From contig NZ_JAAGLT010000019.1 in the NCBI RefSeq assembly GCF_010548275.1, forward strand, positions 116,394 to 180,393: a stretch of DNA of 64,000 nucleotides. Direction: 5' to 3'. Positions 54,903 to 63,476 of the stretch are shown in pieces. Made by a program: the position numbers and the translations under genes. The stretch's first letter is position 1. Each line of letters begins with the position of its first letter. The notes under the pieces were generated by a model, which saw only the letters and a program-made list of their open reading frames with translations, was not told where the DNA came from and searched no databases. The stretch comes from Streptomyces sp. SID12488 (GTDB taxonomy: Bacteria > Actinomycetota > Actinomycetes > Streptomycetales > Streptomycetaceae).

Positions 54903-55259
54903 TCACGGGTTCCTCGGCCCGCCCACCTGGATCCCTGCCATGCGCGTCCACTCGTACGGGCCGGTGGTCACCTTGGCCGCGAACTCGCCGTCGAAGTCCT
55001 CGTGGACGGCGATGCCGGCCTTCTCGACGGCCTGCTGGGCGATCGCGTACGTGGGGGCCACGAGGTCACCCCAGCCGCCGTCCTCGCCGACGAGCACGAT
55101 CCTGGCGCCGCGCTCCCCGATGTACGCCACCTGCCCCTCGGCACCGCCGTGTTGCTTGGCGAAGCCGTCGATCTGCTTGGCGAGCTTGGCCGCCCTGCGC
55201 TCCGCCTTGACTGCCTGCTTGGCGTCGGCGGTCTCGTCAACCTGCTGCGTGTCTGCCAT
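54903..55259 (-). CDS. Conserved actinobacterial protein of unknown function
   Basis: A 118-residue protein. The basic, helical N-terminus (AKQAVKAERRAAKLAKQIDG) is followed by a beta-rich part: AEGQVAYIGERGARIVLVGE, GGWGDLVAPTYAIAQQAVEK, EWTRMAGIQVGGP. No known motif, signal peptide or membrane segment. It stands alone between ctaB and the amidohydrolase gene. Codon use is ordinary for the genome. The C-terminal part resembles a small ligand- or protein-binding domain; function unknown. Confidence 0.75.
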   Translation of the reverse strand: MADTQQVDETADAKQAVKAERRAAKLAKQIDGFAKQHGGAEGQVAYIGERGARIVLVGEDGGWGDLVAPTYAIAQQAVEKAGIAVHEDFDGEFAAKVTTGPYEWTRMAGIQVGGPRNP

Positions 55260-55338
55260 GGCCTGGATGCTACCGACGGGTAGATCAGCTGGCGACGGCA
55301 GGGCAAGTGGCCTTGACCACGTAACACCGGCGACAGGA

Positions 55339-55378
55339 GCGCCCCATAAGGGGCGCGGGAAACTGCGCGACCAGCCAC
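55339..55378 (+). repeat. Dispersed repeat family 1, copy 3, with leading hairpin
   Basis: A GCGCCCC-ATAA-GGGGCGC hairpin (55339-55356) overlaps the 30-base element at 55349-55378, which differs from copy 1 at one base. It lies just beyond the ctaB stop codon. Confidence 0.85.
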
Positions 55379-55406
55379 GACGGCGCCGCAGCCGACCACC
55401 GAAACG

Positions 55407-56354
55407 TCACCGAAGGAAAGGATCCACCGCGACCGCCACAAACAGCAGCGACACATAGGTGATCGACCAGTGGAACAGCCGCATCTCCTTGAGCTTGCCC
55501 CCCGACGCCTCAGCCCGCGCACGCCCCTGCAAGGCATGCGCCTCCCACAGCCACCAGCCGCCCGCCGTCAGCGCGACCACCGTGTAGAACCAGCCGGTGT
55601 AGCCGAGCGGCGTGAGCAGCAGCGAGACGAAGACCATCGCCCAGCTGTACGCCACGATCTGCCGGGCGACCGTCTTGTTGGAGGCGATGACCGGAAGCAT
55701 CGGAACGCCCACGCGCGCGTAGTCGTCCCGCACCTTCATGGACAGCGGCCAGTAGTGCGGCGGCGTCCAGAAGAAGATGACCAGGAAGAGGATGAGCGGC
55801 GCCCAGGAGAGCGAGTCCGTGACGGCGGACCAGCCGATGAGGACCGGCATGCAGCCCGCGATGCCGCCCCACACGATGTTCTGCGACGTACGCCGCTTGA
55901 GGATCATCGTGTAAACGACCACGTAGAAGAGGAGCGCGCCCAGCGACAGCCAGGCCGACAGCCAGTTGACCGTGAGGCCGAAGAGGAGGGTCGAGGCGAC
56001 GGCGAGGGTGATGCCGAAGGCCAGACACTCGCGCGGGCTGACCATGCCGGTGACCAGCGGGCGCTGCGAGGTGCGGTCCATGAGCGCGTCGATGTCACGG
56101 TCGATGTACATGTTGAGCGCGTTGGCGCCACCCGCGGAGAGGTAGCCGCCGAGGCAGGTGAGGAGGACCAGTCCCAGGTCCGGTACACCCTGCTCAGCCA
56201 GAAACATCACGGGAACCGTGGTGATGAGCAACAGCTCGATGATCCGCGGCTTCGTAAGAGCGACGAACGCCATGACCCGGGCCCCGAACGGCTGCCGGCT
56301 CGGGTTCTGGCTCGTCCCGCTCATCCCCGCTGGACGGGATTCAACGGCCGTCAC
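55407..56354 (-). CDS. ctaB: Protoheme IX farnesyltransferase (heme O synthase)
   Basis: A membrane prenyltransferase of 315 residues that adds farnesyl to heme B, giving heme O, the substrate of CtaA. The first Asp-rich motif is NALNMYIDRDIDALMDRT, the second region is YWPLSMKVRDDYARVGVPML, and seven to nine hydrophobic segments are present. The start is a GTG at 56354, with AGGGG six bases before it; an internal ATG at 56324 is the alternative. It is divergent from tkt, as in other actinobacteria. Confidence 0.93.
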   Translation of the reverse strand: MTAVESRPAGMSGTSQNPSRQPFGARVMAFVALTKPRIIELLLITTVPVMFLAEQGVPDLGLVLLTCLGGYLSAGGANALNMYIDRDIDALMDRTSQRPLVTGMVSPRECLAFGITLAVASTLLFGLTVNWLSAWLSLGALLFYVVVYTMILKRRTSQNIVWGGIAGCMPVLIGWSAVTDSLSWAPLILFLVIFFWTPPHYWPLSMKVRDDYARVGVPMLPVIASNKTVARQIVAYSWAMVFVSLLLTPLGYTGWFYTVVALTAGGWWLWEAHALQGRARAEASGGKLKEMRLFHWSITYVSLLFVAVAVDPFLR

Positions 56355-56719
56355 GCACACCCCTGACAGAGACATTCCAACAAGCCCCCGGCTGTGAAGT
56401 CCCGGTAAAGGCTCGCGCTTACCACGCCACTCTAGACGTTGCCCAGACCCCGTCCTTCGCGGGGGTGGGGTCGTGTTGAGGGGTGCTTTGTGATGGGCGT
56501 GACGCGGCTCGATTGAGCACTCGGACGGCGCGCTTCGTATTGCAGTCCGGTAGTGGCCGGGAGGCGGATGCGAAGCAGTCCCGGCAGTCTGGAATGACTC
56601 GAAATACTGCACGTTCTTACGAGGGTAGGCTCGACAAAGGCCGAGGGTGTCAGCCCCCGGCAGCCGGTGGACACCGAGGACGCCGGTATGAGACATGTGG
56701 AGAGGAGCCCTGACCCAGG
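56355..56719. other. 365-base divergent promoter region between ctaB and tkt
   Basis: No gene is seen. It contains a GC hairpin GACCCC...GGGGTC (about 56447-56473), and nearer tkt a TAGGCT -10-like hexamer at 56626-56631 and a GAGAGGAGCC ribosome-binding sequence before the GTG start. A GTGTC...GGACAC inverted repeat lies at about 56647-56674 in the probable tkt leader. Confidence 0.5.
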
Positions 56720-58807
56720 GTGAGCACCAAGCCGACCACGACAGACCTCGAGTGGACCGAGTTGGACCAGCGGGCCGTCGACACCGCCCGCGTCCTGGCC
56801 GCCGATGCCGTACAGAAGGTCGGCAACGGCCATCCCGGTACGGCGATGAGCCTGGCCCCCGCCGCGTACACCCTCTTCCAGAAGGTGATGCGGCACGACC
56901 CGGCGGACGCCGACTGGGTCGGACGCGACCGTTTCGTACTGTCCGCCGGCCACTCGTCCCTGACCCTCTACACCCAGCTGTACCTGGCCGGTTTCGGCCT
57001 GGAGCTGGACGACCTGAAGGCGTTCCGGACGTGGGGTTCCAAGACCCCCGGTCACCCCGAGTACGGGCACACGACAGGCGTCGAGACGACGACCGGTCCG
57101 CTCGGCCAGGGTGTCGCCAACGCCGTGGGCATGGCCATGGCCGCCCGCTACGAGCGCGGTCTGTTCGACCCGGAGGCACCCGAAGGGGAGTCCCCGTTCG
57201 ACCACTTCATCTTCGCGATCGCCGGTGACGGCTGCCTCCAGGAGGGCATCTCCTCGGAGGCGTCCTCGCTGGCCGGCCACCAGAAGCTCGGCAACCTGGT
57301 CCTGCTGTGGGACGACAACCACATCTCGATCGAGGGCGACACCGAGACGGCCGTCTCCGAGGACGTGGCCAAGCGGTACGAGGCGTACGGCTGGCATGTG
57401 CAGCGGATCGCCCCGAAGCCGGACGGCGACCTCGACCCGCACGCCATCTACAACGCCGTGCAGGCCGCCAAGAAGGTGACGGACAAGCCGTCGTTCATCG
57501 CGATGCGCTCGATCATCGCCTGGCCCGCCCCGAACGCCCAGAACACCGAGGCCGCGCACGGCTCGGCGCTCGGCGACGACGAGGTGGCGGCCACCAAGCG
57601 CGTCCTCGGCTTCGACCCCGAGCAGTCGTTCGAGGTCTCGGACGCCGTCCTGAACCACACCCGCGAGGCGGTGGAGCGCGGCCGTCAGGCCAAGGCCGAG
57701 TGGGAGAAGTCGTTCCAGGAATGGCGCAACAACAACGCAGAGCGCGCCGCCGAGTTCGACCGCATCGCCGCGGGTGAACTGCCCAAGGGCTGGGAGGACA
57801 AGCTCCCGGTCTTCGAGGCGGGCAAGGGCGTCGCCACGCGTGCCGCGTCCGGCAAGGTCCTGCAGGCGCTGGGTGCGGTCATCCCGGAGCTGTGGGGCGG
57901 CTCGGCCGACCTGGCCGGCTCGAACAACACGACCATCGACAAGACGTCCTCCTTCCTCCCGGCGGACAACCCGCTGCCGGAGGCCAACCCGTACGGCCGC
58001 ACGATCCACTTCGGCATCCGCGAGCACTCGATGGCCGCCGAGATGAACGGCATCGCGCTGCACGGCAACACCCGTATCTACGGCGGCACCTTCCTCGTCT
58101 TCTCCGACTACATGCGCAACGCGGTACGTCTGTCCGCGCTGATGCACGTGCCGGTGACGTACGTGTGGACGCACGACTCCATCGGCCTCGGCGAGGACGG
58201 CCCGACGCACCAGCCGGTCGAGCACATCGCGTCGCTGCGCGCCATCCCCGGCCTGAACGTCGTACGCCCGGCCGACGCCAACGAGACGGCCATCGCCTGG
58301 CGCGAGATCCTCAGGCGCTGGACGAAGGTCTTCGGCAAGGGCGCCCCGCACGGCCTCGCACTGACCCGTCAGGGCGTACCGACGTACGAGGCCAACGAGG
58401 ACACGGCGAAGGGCGGCTATGTGCTCTTCGAGGCCGAGGGCGGCACGCCCGAGGTCATCCTCATCGCGACCGGTTCCGAGGTCCACGTGGCCGTCGGTGC
58501 CCGGGAGCAGCTCCAGGCGGAGGGTGTGCCGACGCGAGTCGTGTCCATGCCGTCCGTGGAGTGGTTCGAGGAGCAGGACCAGGGGTACCGGGAGAGCGTT
58601 CTGCTCCCGTCCGTCAAGGCGCGGGTCGCGGTCGAGGCCGGTATCGGCCTCACCTGGCACAAGTACGTCGGGGACGCGGGTCGCATCGTTTCCCTGGAGC
58701 ACTTCGGCGCGTCTGCCGACGGCAAGGTCCTCTTCCAGGAGTTCGGCTTCACTGCCGAGAACGTCGCCGCAGTAGCCAGGGAATCGATCGCCGCAGCCCA
58801 GCGCTGA
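56720..58807 (+). CDS. tkt: Transketolase
   Basis: Thiamine-diphosphate enzyme (EC 2.2.1.1) of the non-oxidative pentose phosphate pathway, 695 residues. The cofactor motif is AGDGCLQEGISSEASSLAGH followed by LWDDNHISI. VGNGHPGTAMSLAPAAYTLF and the middle-domain FGIREHSMAAEMNGIALHG are diagnostic. The C-terminal domain is complete. The start is a GTG. It heads an operon with tal, zwf, opcA and pgl that supplies NADPH and pentoses. Confidence 0.96.
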   Translation: MSTKPTTTDLEWTELDQRAVDTARVLAADAVQKVGNGHPGTAMSLAPAAYTLFQKVMRHDPADADWVGRDRFVLSAGHSSLTLYTQLYLAGFGLELDDLKAFRTWGSKTPGHPEYGHTTGVETTTGPLGQGVANAVGMAMAARYERGLFDPEAPEGESPFDHFIFAIAGDGCLQEGISSEASSLAGHQKLGNLVLLWDDNHISIEGDTETAVSEDVAKRYEAYGWHVQRIAPKPDGDLDPHAIYNAVQAAKKVTDKPSFIAMRSIIAWPAPNAQNTEAAHGSALGDDEVAATKRVLGFDPEQSFEVSDAVLNHTREAVERGRQAKAEWEKSFQEWRNNNAERAAEFDRIAAGELPKGWEDKLPVFEAGKGVATRAASGKVLQALGAVIPELWGGSADLAGSNNTTIDKTSSFLPADNPLPEANPYGRTIHFGIREHSMAAEMNGIALHGNTRIYGGTFLVFSDYMRNAVRLSALMHVPVTYVWTHDSIGLGEDGPTHQPVEHIASLRAIPGLNVVRPADANETAIAWREILRRWTKVFGKGAPHGLALTRQGVPTYEANEDTAKGGYVLFEAEGGTPEVILIATGSEVHVAVGAREQLQAEGVPTRVVSMPSVEWFEEQDQGYRESVLLPSVKARVAVEAGIGLTWHKYVGDAGRIVSLEHFGASADGKVLFQEFGFTAENVAAVARESIAAAQR

Positions 58808-58842
58808 CGCTGACATACCGACACGTAGGAGATGCATTTTCC

Positions 58843-59961
58843 ATGACAGACGCACTCAAGCGCCTTTCCGAGGAAGGCGTCGCGATCTGGCTGGACGACC
58901 TGTCGCGCCAGCGGATCACGTCCGGCAACCTCGCCGAACTGATCGACCAGCAGCACGTCGTGGGCGTCACGACCAACCCGTCGATCTTCCAGAAGGCGAT
59001 CAGCGGCGGTGAGGGCTACGACCAGCAGCTCACCGAGCTCGCCGCCCGCAAGGTCACCGTCGAAGAGGCCATCCGCATGATCACGACGGCGGACGTCCGT
59101 GACGCCGCCGACATCCTGCGACCGGTCTTCGACTCGACGCAGGGCCAGGACGGCCGGGTGTCGATCGAGGTCGACCCCCGTCTCGCCCACAACACCCTCG
59201 CGACCGTCGCCGAGGCCAAGCAGCTCTCCTGGCTGGTGGACCGTCCGAACACCCTGATCAAGATCCCGGCCACCGAGGCGGGTCTCCCGGCGATCACCGA
59301 GGTCATCGGCCTCGGGATCAGCGTCAACGTCACGCTGATCTTCTCCCTGGAGCGCTACCGCAAGGTCATGGACGCCTACCTCTCCGGCCTGGAGAAGGCC
59401 AAGGAGCGCGGCCTGGACCTGTCGAAGATCCACTCCGTGGCGTCCTTCTTCGTGTCCCGCGTGGACACCGAGATCGACAAGCGGATCGACGCGCTGGGCA
59501 CCGACGAGGCCAAGGCCGCCCGCGGCAAGGCCGGTCTGGCCAACGCGCGGCTCGCCTACCAGGCGTACGAGGAGGTCTTCTCCACCGACCGCTGGGCAGC
59601 CCTCGACAAAGCGCGGGCCAACAAGCAGCGTCCGCTGTGGGCCTCGACCGGCGTCAAGGACCCCGCGTACAAGGACACCCTGTACGTCGACGACCTGGCC
59701 GCGCCGAACACGGTGAACACCATGCCGGAGGCGACCCTGTTCGCCACCGAGGACCACGGACAGATCACCGGCAACACCATCGCCGGTACGTACGAGCAGG
59801 CCCGCGCCGAACTCGACGCGGTCGAGAAACTCGGGATCTCGTACGACGAAGTGGTCCAGCTCCTGGAGGACGAGGGCGTCGAGAAGTTCGAGGCGTCCTG
59901 GACCGACCTGCTCAAGTCGACCGAGGCGGAACTGACGCGCCTCGCCCCCTCGGAGGGCTGA
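58843..59961 (+). CDS. tal: Transaldolase
   Basis: A 372-residue enzyme (EC 2.2.1.2) of the long actinobacterial/cyanobacterial type. The Schiff-base lysine is in NTLIKIPATEAGLPA; GVTTNPSIFQKAI and SVNVTLIFSLERYRKVMDAY are conserved phosphate- and barrel-core segments. It starts 35 bases beyond tkt with TAGGAGATG about ten bases before the ATG. zwf begins five bases beyond its stop codon. Confidence 0.96.
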   Translation: MTDALKRLSEEGVAIWLDDLSRQRITSGNLAELIDQQHVVGVTTNPSIFQKAISGGEGYDQQLTELAARKVTVEEAIRMITTADVRDAADILRPVFDSTQGQDGRVSIEVDPRLAHNTLATVAEAKQLSWLVDRPNTLIKIPATEAGLPAITEVIGLGISVNVTLIFSLERYRKVMDAYLSGLEKAKERGLDLSKIHSVASFFVSRVDTEIDKRIDALGTDEAKAARGKAGLANARLAYQAYEEVFSTDRWAALDKARANKQRPLWASTGVKDPAYKDTLYVDDLAAPNTVNTMPEATLFATEDHGQITGNTIAGTYEQARAELDAVEKLGISYDEVVQLLEDEGVEKFEASWTDLLKSTEAELTRLAPSEG

Positions 59962-59965
59962 AACC

Positions 59966-61489
59966 TTGTCAAGCAGCAACCCGCTGCGTGACCCCGCAGA
60001 CCGACGGCTCCCGCGTATCGCGGGGCCGTCGGGCCTGGTCATCTTCGGGGTCACCGGCGACCTGTCACGCAAGAAGCTGATGCCTGCCGTGTACGACCTC
60101 GCCAACCGCGGGTTGCTGCCGCCAGGTTTCTCCCTCGTCGGCTTCGCCCGGCGCGAGTGGGCGAACGAGGACTTCGCGGCGGAGGTGCACGACGCCGTCA
60201 AGGAGCACGCCCGTACGCCGTTCCGTGAGGAGGTCTGGCAGCAGCTCATCCAGGGGATGCGCTTCGTCCAGGGCACCTTCGACGACGACGAGTCCTTCGA
60301 GCGGCTGCGCTCGACCATCGACGAGCTGGACAAGGCGCAGGGGACGGGCGGCAACTTCGCCTTCTACCTCTCCGTGCCGCCGTCGTCCTTCCCGGTGGTC
60401 ATCAAGCAGCTGAAGAAGCACGGTCTGGCGGACCAGGACAACGGTTCCTGGCGGCGCGCGGTCATCGAGAAGCCCTTCGGCCACGACCTGAAGTCGGCCG
60501 AGGAGCTCAACTCGACCGTCGAGGAGGTCTTCGCCCCGGACCAGGTCTTCCGGATCGACCACTACCTCGGCAAGGAGACCGTCCAGAACATCCTGGCGCT
60601 CCGCTTCGCCAACCAGATGTTCGAACCGATCTGGAACCGGTCCTTCGTGGACCACATCCAGATCACGATGGCCGAGGACATCGGCATCGGCGGCCGGGCC
60701 GGCTACTACGACGGCATCGGCGCGGCCCGTGACGTCATCCAGAACCACCTCCTGCAGCTGTTGGCCCTCACGGCCATGGAGGAGCCCGCCTCCTTCGACG
60801 CGGACGCGCTGGCCGCCGAGAAGACCAAGGTGCTCGGCGCGGTCAAGCTGCCGCAGAACCTGGGCGAGGACACGGTCCGCGGGCAGTACGCGGCGGGCTG
60901 GCAGGGTGGCGAGAAGGCCATCGGCTATCTCCAGGAAGACGGCATCGACCCCAAGTCGAAGACCGACACCTATGCGGCGATCAAGGTCGAGGTCGACAAC
61001 CGCCGCTGGGCGGGCGTCCCCTTCTACCTGCGTACCGGCAAGCGCCTGGGCCGTCGCGTCACCGAGATCGCGGTGGTCTTCCAGCGGGCGCCCCACTCCC
61101 CCTTCGACCACACGGCGACGGAGGAACTGGGCCAGAACGCGATCGTCATCCGCGTCCAGCCCGACGAGGGCATCACGGTCCGCTTCGGCTCCAAGGTGCC
61201 CGGCACCTCGATGGAGATCCGGGACGTGTCCATGGACTTCGCGTACGGCGAGTCGTTCACGGAGTCGAGCCCGGAGGCGTACGAGCGTCTGATCCTGGAC
61301 GTCCTCCTCGGCGACTCCAACCTCTTCCCGCGCACCGAGGAGGTCGAGCTGTCCTGGCGGATCCTCGACCCGATCGAGCAGTACTGGGACAAGCACGGCA
61401 CGCCCGCGCAGTACCCCTCGGGTACATGGGGCCCCGTCGAGGCGGACGAAATGCTCGAACGAGACGGACGGAGCTGGCGGCGCCCATGA
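59966..61489 (+). CDS. zwf: Glucose-6-phosphate 1-dehydrogenase
   Basis: A 507-residue NADP enzyme (EC 1.1.1.49), first step of the oxidative pentose phosphate pathway. The nucleotide-binding sequence is FGVTGDLSRKKLMPA and the active-site signature is RIDHYLGKETVQN. It starts with a TTG four bases after the tal stop codon; the family start MSSSNPLRDPADRRLPRIAG confirms it. The end overlaps opcA by four bases. OpcA is expected to activate it. Confidence 0.96.
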   Translation: MSSSNPLRDPADRRLPRIAGPSGLVIFGVTGDLSRKKLMPAVYDLANRGLLPPGFSLVGFARREWANEDFAAEVHDAVKEHARTPFREEVWQQLIQGMRFVQGTFDDDESFERLRSTIDELDKAQGTGGNFAFYLSVPPSSFPVVIKQLKKHGLADQDNGSWRRAVIEKPFGHDLKSAEELNSTVEEVFAPDQVFRIDHYLGKETVQNILALRFANQMFEPIWNRSFVDHIQITMAEDIGIGGRAGYYDGIGAARDVIQNHLLQLLALTAMEEPASFDADALAAEKTKVLGAVKLPQNLGEDTVRGQYAAGWQGGEKAIGYLQEDGIDPKSKTDTYAAIKVEVDNRRWAGVPFYLRTGKRLGRRVTEIAVVFQRAPHSPFDHTATEELGQNAIVIRVQPDEGITVRFGSKVPGTSMEIRDVSMDFAYGESFTESSPEAYERLILDVLLGDSNLFPRTEEVELSWRILDPIEQYWDKHGTPAQYPSGTWGPVEADEMLERDGRSWRRP

Positions 61490-62556
61490 AAATAGACCTC
61501 ACGGACACCACGGCCAGCAAGGTCAACAAGGCGCTGGTGCAGGGCCGTCGGGCCATAGGAACACCGGCCGTAGGCATGGTGTTGACCCTTGTCATCGTCA
61601 CCGACGAGGAGAACGCGTACGACGCCCTCAAGGCGGCGAACGACGCCTCGCTGGAACACCCCTCGCGCACCCTGGTCGTCGTCAAGCGTGTCTCCCGCTC
61701 CCCCCGTGACCGAACGACGTCCCGTCTGGACGCCGAGGTCAGGGTCGGCGCGGACGCGGGCAGCGGCGAGACGGTCGTCCTGCGCCTGTACGGCGAGGTC
61801 GTCGACCACGCCGACTCGGTGGTGCTGCCCCTGCTGTTGCCGGACGCCCCGGTGGTCGTCTGGTGGCCGGTGAACGCCCCGCTGGACCCGGCGAAGGACC
61901 CGCTGGGCGCTCTGGCGCAGCGCAGGGTGACGGACACGTACGCGGCCGAGCAGCCGGTACGGGAACTGGCGGCGCGCGCGGACGCGTACACGCCGGGCGA
62001 CACGGACCTCTCGTGGACGCGTATCACCCCGTGGCGCTCGATGCTGGCCGCCGCCCTGGACCAGGTCACCTGCGAGGTGAACGCGGTCGAGGTGGAGGGC
62101 GAGGAGTTCAACCCGAGCTGCGAGCTGCTGGCGATGTGGCTGGCGGACCGGCTGGACGTCCCGGTGAAGCGCTCCCTGTCCTCGGGCCCCGGCCTGACGG
62201 CGGTCCGGATGCGGACGAGCACGGGCCCCATCACCCTCGACCGCGCCGACGGCTCCCTGGCGACCCTCTCCATCCAGGGCCAGCCCGACCGCGCGGTGGC
62301 GCTCAAGCGCCGTGAGACGGCCGAGCTGATGGCGGAGGAGCTGCGGCGCCTGGACCCGGACGACACGTACGCGTCCGCGCTGCGGTACGGCGTGGAGCGG
62401 CTGGCCTCTTCCACGGCCCCCGAGCCGCAGGCATCCACACCAGCGCCGGCGTCGGCACTGGCACTGGAACCGGCGAGGAAGGCCCCCGTGGCGGAGGACG
62501 CGGACAGGGTGACTCCGGCTCTGATGCCACCGGTGAAGAAGGTGTCCACGAAGTGA
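61486..62556 (+). CDS. opcA: OpcA, glucose-6-phosphate dehydrogenase assembly protein
   Basis: A 356-residue protein that in cyanobacteria and actinobacteria is needed for full Zwf activity. It starts MKIDLTDTTASKVNKALVQG. VVWWPVNAPLDPAKDPLGAL and YTPGDTDLSWTRITPWRSML are conserved blocks. The last 55 residues are Pro/Ala-rich and variable. The ATG overlaps the zwf stop codon by four bases, and the end overlaps pgl by four bases, so production is tightly coupled. Confidence 0.94.
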   Translation: MKIDLTDTTASKVNKALVQGRRAIGTPAVGMVLTLVIVTDEENAYDALKAANDASLEHPSRTLVVVKRVSRSPRDRTTSRLDAEVRVGADAGSGETVVLRLYGEVVDHADSVVLPLLLPDAPVVVWWPVNAPLDPAKDPLGALAQRRVTDTYAAEQPVRELAARADAYTPGDTDLSWTRITPWRSMLAAALDQVTCEVNAVEVEGEEFNPSCELLAMWLADRLDVPVKRSLSSGPGLTAVRMRTSTGPITLDRADGSLATLSIQGQPDRAVALKRRETAELMAEELRRLDPDDTYASALRYGVERLASSTAPEPQASTPAPASALALEPARKAPVAEDADRVTPALMPPVKKVSTK

Positions 62557-63338
62557 GTACGGCACCGCAGCTCGTCGTCCACCGTGACAAGGAGCTGATG
62601 GCCCAGGCCGCGGCAGCCCGCCTGATCACGAAGATCGTGGACGCGCAGGCCTCGCGGGGCTCGGCGTCGGTGGTGCTCACGGGTGGGCGCAACGGCAACG
62701 GCCTGTTGGCCGCGCTGGCCTCCGCGCCCGCACGGGACGCGATCGACTGGGCCCGGCTCGACCTGTGGTGGGGCGACGAACGCTTCCTGCCCGAGGGCGA
62801 CCCGGACCGCAACGTCACCCAGGCGAAGGAGGCGCTGCTGGACGCGGTGCCGCTGGACCCGACCCGTGTCCATGCCATGCCCGCGTCGGACGGCCCGTAC
62901 GGCTCCGATGTGGACGCGGCGGCGGAGGCGTACGCGGCGGAACTGGCCAAGGCGGCCGGCCCCGAATCCCACGGCCCCGTGCCCACGTTCGACGTCCTGA
63001 TGCTGGGCGTGGGCCCGGACACGCACGTGGCGTCACTGTTCCCGGAGCTGCCCGCGGTACGGGAGACGGAGCGCACGGTGGTGGGTGTCCACGGCGCCCC
63101 GAAGCCCCCACCGACCCGGGTCACCCTCACCCTCCCGGCGATCCGCGCGGCCCGCGAGGTATGGCTGCTGGCGGCGGGCGAGGACAAGGCGGGTGCGGCG
63201 GCCATAGCCCTGTCGGGCGCGGGCGAGATCCAGGCCCCGGCGGCAGGCGCCTACGGCAGACAACGCACCCTGTGGCTACTGGACGCCCCGGCAGCATCCC
63301 AACTCCCGAGGGCCCTGTACCCCCCGGCATCACCCTGA
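62553..63338 (+). CDS. pgl: 6-phosphogluconolactonase
   Basis: A 261-residue hydrolase (EC 3.1.1.31, DevB type) that opens 6-phosphogluconolactone. It has the sugar-isomerase-like fold: VLTGGRNGNGLLAALASAPA, WARLDLWWGDERFLPEGDPD, NVTQAKEALLD and FDVLMLGVGPDTHVASLFPE. The histidine in GPDTHVASLFP is the expected catalytic residue. The start is a GTG overlapping opcA. A repeat element with hairpins follows and probably ends the operon. Confidence 0.95.
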   Translation: MSTAPQLVVHRDKELMAQAAAARLITKIVDAQASRGSASVVLTGGRNGNGLLAALASAPARDAIDWARLDLWWGDERFLPEGDPDRNVTQAKEALLDAVPLDPTRVHAMPASDGPYGSDVDAAAEAYAAELAKAAGPESHGPVPTFDVLMLGVGPDTHVASLFPELPAVRETERTVVGVHGAPKPPPTRVTLTLPAIRAAREVWLLAAGEDKAGAAAIALSGAGEIQAPAAGAYGRQRTLWLLDAPAASQLPRALYPPASP

Positions 63339-63362
63339 CGGATGCCGGACGGGCTGGTACAT

Positions 63363-63474
63363 CAGCCCGTCCGGCGTTTGAGGACGAGGCCCCTTCAGGG
63401 CCGAAAGGGGGGTCTGGGGGCGCAGCCCCCAGGAACAGGATGGGACGGGTAGGGGCGGCGGGGGCGAGAAAAAC
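63363..63474 (+). repeat. Dispersed repeat family 2, copy 3
   Basis: The same order of blocks as copy 1: CAGCCCGTCCGGCGTTTGAG, GGCCCCTTCAGGGCC, GTCTGGGGGCGCAGCCCCCA, GGGACGGGTAGGGGCGGCGG and an A-rich end. It lies between the convergent pgl and pgi genes. Confidence 0.85.
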
Positions 63475-63476
63475 CC

